A stretch of 64,000 nt of DNA from Mumia sp. Pv4-285 (lineage in GTDB: Bacteria; Actinomycetota; Actinomycetes; Propionibacteriales; Nocardioidaceae). The stretch covers positions 3,782,001-3,846,000 of the forward strand of contig NZ_CP162023.1 of NCBI RefSeq assembly GCF_041320275.1, in the 5' to 3' direction. Below, one piece after another: positions 59,150 to 64,000 of this stretch (position 1 is the first letter of the stretch; the number at the start of each line of letters is the position of its first letter). A model generated the notes under the pieces. It was not told the origin of the DNA. It did no database searches and saw only the letters and a program-made list of their open reading frames with translations. The translations under genes were made by a program, and so were the position numbers.

Positions 59150-60199
59150 TCAGGCCAGCGCGTCAGCAAGCAGCTCGAGCGTCCGCTCACGAGAGGACGA
59201 CCGCCGCGGGTCGTCACCCTGGTGGGCAGACGCGTTCGGGCTGATCATCACCTCGTCGACGTCGAACTGTGCGGCGAGCGCGCGGATGCGCTCGGCCGCC
59301 TGCGACGGGTCACCGACGACGTTGCGCAGCAGACCCTCCTCGACCATCGCCAGCTGTGGCCCGGTCATCTCGACCTTCTCGGCATCTTCGACGAGGTCGA
59401 GCGGCGCGAGCGGAGCACCTGTACGCAGGCGGGCCATCGACTGAAGGTTCGGGAGGGCCAGCGCGACAGCCTCCTCGTACGTCTGCGCGACGACCGCGTT
59501 GACGGTCAGGAACGTCGTGGGCTCCGGCGTGTGCGCGCTGGGCTGGAACTCGGCACGATAGGTCGCCAGCGCCTCCGCCGTCCCCTGACCGGAGAAGTGG
59601 TGCGCGAAGACGTACGGCAGACCCTTCGCAGCGGCGAGATGAGCCGAGTACATCGAGGATCCGAGCAGCCACTGCCGAGGCGTCGACGTCGCCACCGGCG
59701 TCGCCTTCAGGAGGTACTGACGCCCACCGACGGGCACCCGCACGCCGACGGACGAGTCCATGAGGGCCATCACGTCGTCGAGGTACTGGGGGAACTGCTC
59801 GATGTCGGTGTTGTCGCGACCGGCGGCTCCACGCAACGCCCACGACGTGACCTGGTCCGAGCCAGGTGCCCGGCCGATCCCGAGGTCGATGCGTCCGGGA
59901 TGAGCCGCCTCGAGGAGGGCGAACTGCTCAGCGACCGCGAGCGGCGCGTGGTTCGGCAGCATCACCCCGCCGGATCCCACCCGGATGCGCTCGGTGTGAG
60001 CGGCGACGTGGGCGATCAGCACCGGGGGTGAGGATGCGGCGACCGCCGGCATGTTGTGGTGCTCGGCGAGCCAGTAGCGCGTGAAGCCGAGCCGTTCAGC
60101 CGTACGAGCGAGCTCCACGGTCGCCGCGAGCGCGTCGCCCGTCGTTTGATCGGTGCGGACGGGGACGAGGTCGAGGACCGACAGCTTCGGGGATGGCAT
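59150..60199 (-). CDS. Luciferase-like (LLM class) flavin-dependent oxidoreductase
   Basis: A 349-residue protein of the bacterial luciferase superfamily, probably FMN-dependent. It contains the typical TRYWLAEHHNMPAVAASSP, VGSGGVMLPNHAPL, HPGRIDLGIGRAPGSD and the late SPNASAHQ. It belongs to the MsnO8-like subgroup with unknown physiological substrates. I place the start at 60199 (MPSPKLSVLDL), where AGG lies just upstream, rather than 11 codons earlier. It is not the F420 glucose-6-phosphate dehydrogenase type. Confidence 0.88.
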   Translation of the reverse strand: MPSPKLSVLDLVPVRTDQTTGDALAATVELARTAERLGFTRYWLAEHHNMPAVAASSPPVLIAHVAAHTERIRVGSGGVMLPNHAPLAVAEQFALLEAAHPGRIDLGIGRAPGSDQVTSWALRGAAGRDNTDIEQFPQYLDDVMALMDSSVGVRVPVGGRQYLLKATPVATSTPRQWLLGSSMYSAHLAAAKGLPYVFAHHFSGQGTAEALATYRAEFQPSAHTPEPTTFLTVNAVVAQTYEEAVALALPNLQSMARLRTGAPLAPLDLVEDAEKVEMTGPQLAMVEEGLLRNVVGDPSQAAERIRALAAQFDVDEVMISPNASAHQGDDPRRSSSRERTLELLADALA

Positions 60200-60288
60200 A
60201 CCTGGGTCAACAGCCGAGGCAGTGCTCGGCATTCCGCCCGCGCCGTGTCTACCTCGTCACGACCCGGCGGGCGCCTGCTGCGCGACGA

Positions 60289-60555
60289 CTACTGGGTTGC
60301 GGCAGAGCGGCCCTTCCACCACTGCCAGGCGAGCGTCACGATCAGCGCACCCACGAGCGAGCCGATGATGCCGCTGGGGCGGAGGTCGAGGCCGTCACCG
60401 GCGAGAAGGCTGGCGAGGAGGCCACCGACGAACGAGCCGATGATGCCTGCGCCGAAGGCCATCGGCCAGTCGATGCCACTCGCTCCCTTGCCGAGGATGA
60501 ACTGGGCGGCGGCACCGATGAGCATGCCGAACAGGATGATCGCAATGATGAGCAC
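60289..60555 (-). CDS. GlsB/YeaQ/YmgE family membrane protein
   Basis: An 88-residue protein with three hydrophobic segments and the glycine-rich motif GAGIIGSFVGGLL repeated as GIIGSLVGALIV, characteristic of the transglycosylase-associated (GlsB/YeaQ) stress family. Its function is unknown, and in other bacteria it is often induced by stress. It begins with GTG at 60555, and TATGCT lies six bases upstream with no ribosome-binding site, so the message is probably leaderless. Confidence 0.9.
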   Translation of the reverse strand: MLIIAIILFGMLIGAAAQFILGKGASGIDWPMAFGAGIIGSFVGGLLASLLAGDGLDLRPSGIIGSLVGALIVTLAWQWWKGRSAATQ

Positions 60556-60561
60556 GGGTGA

Positions 60562-60567
60562 AGCATA
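60562..60567 (-). promoter_or_regulatory. Leaderless-type -10 element of the GlsB/YeaQ gene
   Basis: TATGCT on the minus strand, six bases before the GTG at 60555. It is the closest in the window to the full TATAAT consensus. Confidence 0.6.
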
Positions 60568-60602
60568 GAGGCTCCGGTCGCTGCCCGGACACGGACGCGC
60601 GA

Positions 60603-60636
60603 AGAGCCGGCCCCGGAATGATCCGGGACCGGCTCT
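60603..60636 (-). terminator. Terminator of the alpha operon after rplQ
   Basis: A fifteen-base stem with one mismatch (AGAGCCGG...CCGGCTCT) and an ATGA loop, 32 bases past the rplQ stop. Confidence 0.85.
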
Positions 60637-60667
60637 CGGCGGTGTCGACCGACCGGCCGAGGGTGCG

Positions 60668-61228
60668 TCAGGCCTTGTCGGCGTCGCCCTCGGTCGTGTC
60701 AGCGGGCGCCTCGTCGGTGGTCGCCTCGACGGCGGCCTCGTCGGCCGGCGTCTCGGTCTCCGCCTCGTCCGCTGCGGCGATCTGGTCCTTGACCTCGTCG
60801 GCGCTCTCGGCCACCGGGGTGGTCTCGGTCTTGGCGGACTTCTTCGGGGCCTTCGTCGTGACGGAGAAGTCCTTCTCCTCGACGAGCTCGATCACGGCCA
60901 TGGGGGCGTTGTCGCCCTTGCGCGGCCCGATCTTGGTGATGCGCGTGTAGCCGCCGGGACGCGTCGTGTACTTCGGCGCGATCTCGGTGAACAGCACGTG
61001 GAGGGTCTCCTTGTCACGGATCACCTTGACGACCTGGCGGCGGTTGGCCACCGTGTCGACCTTGGCACGGGTGATCAGCGACTCGGCATAGGGGCGAAGG
61101 CGCTTGGCCTTGGCCTCGGTGGTGGTGATGCGGCCGTGCTGGAACAGGCTCTGTGCGAGGTTGGCGAGAATGAGGCGCTGGTGCGCCGGGCTCCCGCCGA
61201 GCCGCGGACCCTTGGTGGGCGTAGGCAT
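60668..61228 (-). CDS. rplQ: 50S ribosomal protein L17
   Basis: L17 with the typical [27 protein letters not shown] opening (first residues 2-28), [16 protein letters not shown] and the [23 protein letters not shown] block. At 186 residues it has a C-terminal acidic tail of about 65 residues rich in Ala, Glu, Asp and Thr, common in actinobacteria and of unknown role. It is the last gene of the alpha operon. Elsewhere truA often follows, but here a terminator does. Confidence 0.97.
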   Translation of the reverse strand: MPTPTKGPRLGGSPAHQRLILANLAQSLFQHGRITTTEAKAKRLRPYAESLITRAKVDTVANRRQVVKVIRDKETLHVLFTEIAPKYTTRPGGYTRITKIGPRKGDNAPMAVIELVEEKDFSVTTKAPKKSAKTETTPVAESADEVKDQIAAADEAETETPADEAAVEATTDEAPADTTEGDADKA

Positions 61229-61275
61229 TGCTGTGTCTCCTGGGATGTTGTGCGGAGATCAGTCCGAGCGTGAGC

Positions 61276-62286
61276 TCAGTACTGCTCGTCCTCCGCGAAG
61301 CTCTCGTCGTCGTCGTAGCTGTCGACCACCGCGGACGGATCGAACCCTGCGGGGCTGTCCTTCAGACCGAGGCCCATCTCGGCGAGCTTCGCCTTGACCT
61401 CGTCGATGGACTTCGAACCGAAGTTGCGGATGTCCAGCAGGTCCTGCTCGCTGCGCGAGATGAGCTCACCCACGGAGTGGATGCCCTCACGCTTGAGGCA
61501 GTTGTACGAGCGCACCGTGAGGTGGAGGTCCTCCACCGGGAGCGCCAGGTCGGCGGCGAGCGCCTCGTCGACGGGCGACGGGCCGATGTCGATGCCCTCG
61601 GCCTCGACGTTCAGCTCGCGTGCGAGACCGAACAGCTCGACCAGCGTCTTGCCGGCCGACGCCATGGCGTCGCGCGGCAGGATCGAGCGCTTCGTCTCGA
61701 CGTCGATGATGAGCTTGTCGAAGTCGGTGCGCTGCTCGACACGAGTGGCCTCGACCTTGTACGTGACCTTGAGGACCGGGCTGTAGATCGAGTCGACCGG
61801 CATGCGCCCGATCTCCTCGTCGCCGGTCTTGTTCTGGACTGCCGACACGTAACCGCGTCCGCGCTCGACCACCAGCTCCACCTCGATCTTGCCCTTGTCG
61901 TTCAGGGTGGCGATCTTGAGGTCGGGGTTGTGCACCTCGACACCGGCCGGAGGCGCGATGTCGGCTGCAGTGACGTCGCCGGGTCCCTGCTTGCGCAGGT
62001 ACATGACGACGGGCTCGTCGTGCTCCGAGCTGACCACGAGGTTCTTGAGGTTCAGGATGATCTCGGTGACGTCCTCGGTCACGCCGGGGATCGTCGAGAA
62101 CTCGTGCAGGACGCCGTCGATCTTGATCGAGGTGACTGCTGCACCCGGGATCGACGACAGGAGCGTACGGCGCAGCGAGTTGCCGAGGGTGTAGCCGAAG
62201 CCGGGCTCGAGGGGCTCGATGACGAACCGCGAACGGAACTCGTCGACGACGTCCTCGGACAGTGTGGGCCGCTGTGCAATGAGCAT
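61276..62286 (-). CDS. rpoA: DNA-directed RNA polymerase subunit alpha
   Basis: A 336-residue alpha subunit. The N-terminal dimerisation domain runs to about 230 with the conserved [20 protein letters not shown]. The C-terminal helix-hairpin-helix domain (about 245-315), which contacts UP elements and activators, has [19 protein letters not shown] and [17 protein letters not shown]. The tail is acidic. The ATG start is supported by GGAAAGGA upstream. It lies 112 bases past rpsD, across a strong hairpin. Confidence 0.98.
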   Translation of the reverse strand: MLIAQRPTLSEDVVDEFRSRFVIEPLEPGFGYTLGNSLRRTLLSSIPGAAVTSIKIDGVLHEFSTIPGVTEDVTEIILNLKNLVVSSEHDEPVVMYLRKQGPGDVTAADIAPPAGVEVHNPDLKIATLNDKGKIEVELVVERGRGYVSAVQNKTGDEEIGRMPVDSIYSPVLKVTYKVEATRVEQRTDFDKLIIDVETKRSILPRDAMASAGKTLVELFGLARELNVEAEGIDIGPSPVDEALAADLALPVEDLHLTVRSYNCLKREGIHSVGELISRSEQDLLDIRNFGSKSIDEVKAKLAEMGLGLKDSPAGFDPSAVVDSYDDDESFAEDEQY

Positions 62287-62346
62287 TCTGTGGATTCCTT
62301 TCCGCGTCGCCCGCTATTTGACGGACACGGTCTGTGGAGTGGTGGA

Positions 62347-62373
62347 GGCTGCCCGGGACGGACCCGGGCAGCC
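62347..62373 (-). other. Hairpin in the rpsD-rpoA gap
   Basis: GGCTGCCCGGG-ACGGA-CCCGGGCAGCC, a perfect eleven-base stem, 26 bases after the rpsD stop and 61 bases before the rpoA start. It may be a partial terminator or processing site setting S4 versus alpha levels. Confidence 0.6.
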
Positions 62374-62398
62374 GTACGAGCGATCGGCCGTAGGGCGA

Positions 62399-63007
62399 TC
62401 AGATCTTGGAGTAGTACTCCACGATCAGCTGCTCGGTGATCGGCACGACGATCTGCTCGCGCACCGGCGGCTGGTGGACGAGGACGCGACCCTTCTCCGG
62501 CACGGCGGTGAGCCAGGCGGGGACGGAGTCGGCGTTGAACGTCTCACGGGCCACGATGAACGGCGTCATCTCGAGCGACTTCGCGCGCACGTCGATGATG
62601 TCGTACTGGCTGACCTGGAACGACGGGATGTCGACCTTGTGACCGTTCACCGTGAAGTGGCCGTGGACCACGAGCTGGCGAGCGTGACGACGGGTCCGCG
62701 CGAAACCGGCGCGGTAGACGACGTTGTCGAGACGGCACTCGAGGATCTGGAGCAGGTTGTCACCGGTCTTGCCGGGACGACGGTGCGCCTCCTCGTAGTA
62801 CTTGCGGAACTGCCGCTCGAGGACGCCGTAGGTGTAGCGCGCCTTCTGCTTCTCCTGCAGCTGCGAGCGGTACTCGCTCTCCTTGACGCGACCACGGCCG
62901 TGCTGGCCGGGCGGGTAAGGGCGACGCTCGAACGCGGCGTCACCGCCGACGAGGTCGACGCCCAGGCGGCGAGACTTCTTGGTCAGGGGTCCGGTGTAAC
63001 GGGCCAT
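62399..63007 (-). CDS. rpsD: 30S ribosomal protein S4
   Basis: A 202-residue S4. The N-terminus MARYTGPLTKKSRRLG lacks the paired cysteines of zinc-binding forms, so this is the zinc-free version. The S4 RNA-binding domain spans about 95-155 (CRLDNVVYRAGFARTRRHARQLV). It nucleates small-subunit assembly and in several bacteria also represses its own operon. GAGGAGA precedes the ATG. It follows rpsK by 27 bases. Confidence 0.97.
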   Translation of the reverse strand: MARYTGPLTKKSRRLGVDLVGGDAAFERRPYPPGQHGRGRVKESEYRSQLQEKQKARYTYGVLERQFRKYYEEAHRRPGKTGDNLLQILECRLDNVVYRAGFARTRRHARQLVVHGHFTVNGHKVDIPSFQVSQYDIIDVRAKSLEMTPFIVARETFNADSVPAWLTAVPEKGRVLVHQPPVREQIVVPITEQLIVEYYSKI

Positions 63008-63034
63008 CTGTGTTCTCCTCTCCGATCCGGGCGA

Positions 63035-63433
63035 TCAGACGCGGCGGCGCTTGGGCGGCCGCACGCCGTTGTGGGGGCTGGGGGTGACGTCCTGGATGGT
63101 GCCGACCTCGAGGCCGACGGCACCCAGCGAACGGATCGCCGTCTCGCGGCCCGAACCCGGACCCTTCACGAAGACGTCGATCTTCTTCATCCCGTGCTCC
63201 ATCGCCCGACGCCCGGCGGCCTCAGCGGCCATCTGCGCGGCGTACGGAGTGGACTTGCGCGAGCCCTTGAAGCCGACGGTGCCGGCAGAGGCCCACGAGA
63301 TCACCGCACCGGTCGGGTCGGTGATCGTGACGATCGTGTTGTTGAACGTGCTCTTGATGTGGGCCTGGCCCGCGGCGACGTTCTTCTTCTCCTTGCGGCG
63401 CACCTTCTTGGCGCCTGTGCCCTTCGGAGGCAT
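63035..63433 (-). CDS. rpsK: 30S ribosomal protein S11
   Basis: A 132-residue S11 with the conserved [38 protein letters not shown] and the C-terminal [17 protein letters not shown]. Its ATG overlaps the rpsM stop by one base (TAATG), so the two are translationally coupled. Confidence 0.98.
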   Translation of the reverse strand: MPPKGTGAKKVRRKEKKNVAAGQAHIKSTFNNTIVTITDPTGAVISWASAGTVGFKGSRKSTPYAAQMAAEAAGRRAMEHGMKKIDVFVKGPGSGRETAIRSLGAVGLEVGTIQDVTPSPHNGVRPPKRRRV

Positions 63434-63810
63434 TACTTACCCTTCTTCTTTGCGCCGGCAACGGTGCGCTTCGGACCCTTGCGGGTACGCGCGTTCGTCT
63501 TGGTCCGCTGACCGCGCACGGGGAGCCCGGCGCGGTGGCGGCGGCCCTGGTAGCTGCCGATCTCGATCTTGCGACGGATATCGGCGGCAACCTCACGACG
63601 AAGGTCGCCCTCGACCTGGAACTGACCCTCGATCGCGTCACGGAGCGCGACCAGCTGGTCTTCGCTCAGCTCGTGGACGCGCAGGTCGGGGCTGATGCCG
63701 GTCTGCTCGAGCAGCTTCACGCTGCGGGTACGGCCGATGCCGTAGATGTAGGTGAGACCGATCACCACGCGCTTGTCGCGCGGCAGGTCTACACCGATGA
63801 GGCGTGCCAT
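63433..63810 (-). CDS. rpsM: 30S ribosomal protein S13
   Basis: A 125-residue S13 beginning [30 protein letters not shown] (residues 1-8 are enough to identify it), with the basic tail [14 protein letters not shown] near the C-terminus. The ATG at 63810 is chosen because GGAAGGA lies nine bases upstream; a start six codons earlier is not conserved. A leader with several hairpins lies between rpmJ and this gene. Confidence 0.97.
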   Translation of the reverse strand: MARLIGVDLPRDKRVVIGLTYIYGIGRTRSVKLLEQTGISPDLRVHELSEDQLVALRDAIEGQFQVEGDLRREVAADIRRKIEIGSYQGRRHRAGLPVRGQRTKTNARTRKGPKRTVAGAKKKGK

Positions 63811-63852
63811 CAGGCGGTGTCCTTCCACTACGGAGGTGTGGACGTGACGCGT

Positions 63853-63917
63853 CCTGGCTGCCTCAGCCAGGCCCCGGCCTCCGGTCCGGGGGAAGCGTCT
63901 CGTCAGAAGACGAGACG
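63853..63917 (-). other. Cluster of hairpins in the rpsM leader
   Basis: Three inverted repeats in a row: CCTGGCTG/CAGCCAGG (63853-63871), CCCCGG/CCGGGG (63872-63891), and CGTCTCGTC/GACGAGACG with loop AGAA (63896-63917). They fill the 135-base rpmJ-rpsM gap and would form in the alpha operon messenger. Confidence 0.65.
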
Positions 63918-63945
63918 AGCGGTCACGTGGTGGGTTGCGGGCTGG

Positions 63946-64000
63946 TCAGCCCTGCCGCTGCTTGTGGCGCGGGTTCTCACAGATCACCATGACTCGGCCA
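63946..64000 (-). CDS. rpmJ: 50S ribosomal protein L36 (C-terminal part)
   Basis: The last 17 codons of L36 are present, reading GRVMVICENPRHKQRQG, which matches the end of the zinc-ribbon protein; the stop is at 63946-63948. The N-terminus lies beyond the right edge. Its place before rpsM is the standard order. Confidence 0.95.
   Translation of the reverse strand, partial: GRVMVICENPRHKQRQG

Overview
The window is a high-GC, densely packed actinobacterial chromosome segment. Its backbone runs in the same order as the mycobacterial chromosome from guaA to rpmJ: guaA, choD-like oxidase, guaB3, guaB, rsdA-sigD, groEL-groES, the tsaD/rimI/tsaB/tsaE set, alr, nnr, glmS, glmM, rpsI-rplM, gltA, truA, rplQ-rpoA-rpsD-rpsK-rpsM-rpmJ. 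Gene order, GC-rich codon use, frequent GTG starts, many leaderless-type promoters, a GNAT-TsaE fusion and a single-chain acyl-CoA carboxylase suggest the Propionibacteriales (Nocardioidaceae-like). The genus cannot be fixed from sequence inspection alone.

Layout. 0-3.4 kb: tail of an unknown protein, a double-GNAT protein, and an ECF42-type sigma factor behind its DGPF/YciI partner. 3.4-16 kb, mostly minus strand: guanine nucleotide genes guaA, guaB3 and guaB, interrupted by a secreted family 3 glycoside hydrolase with a perfect Crp/GlxR-type box, a ChoD-like GMC oxidase, a GabD2-like dehydrogenase and a HerA-like ATPase. 16-20 kb: anti-sigma/sigma-D pair and the groES-groEL operon under two CIRCE operators. 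20-26.8 kb: a THUMP-like methyltransferase, a secreted protein with seven near-identical Ig-like repeats, tsaD, and a DinB/aldo-keto reductase pair. 26.8-36 kb, minus strand: PlsC, RidA, RimI, TsaB, GNAT-TsaE, alpha/beta hydrolase, alanine racemase, Nnr and GlmS, the core of tRNA t6A synthesis and of cell-wall precursor supply. 36-41 kb: CoaA, a bile-acid:sodium-symporter-family carrier, a second double-GNAT protein, GlmM, S9 and L13. 41-46 kb: citrate synthase, an LPxTG surface protein, a medium-chain reductase, TruA and an RsmC-like methyltransferase.

46.2-54.2 kb is an accessory catabolic island. A minus-strand operon (SDR, acyl-CoA dehydrogenase, thiolase, crotonase, joined by GTGA overlaps) faces a plus-strand TetR gene overlapping a 1070-residue fused biotin-dependent acyl-CoA carboxylase. 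The intergenic region holds a sigma-70-type promoter whose 17-bp spacer is occupied by a palindrome, a strong candidate for the TetR operator. 54-60.6 kb carries an ABC-F ATPase, an NfeD-flotillin pair, a 2H phosphoesterase, a luciferase-like oxidoreductase and a GlsB/YeaQ membrane protein. The window ends with the alpha operon of ribosomal protein and RNA polymerase genes.

Most of the window is conserved housekeeping DNA. I found no tRNA, rRNA, insertion sequence, prophage, CRISPR array or defence system. The most interesting signals are the TetR/single-chain-carboxylase island, the GuaB3 protein whose catalytic cysteine is replaced by histidine, the GNAT-TsaE fusion, the repeat-expanded surface protein, and a recurrent TANNNT-N6/7-start layout implying many leaderless transcripts.
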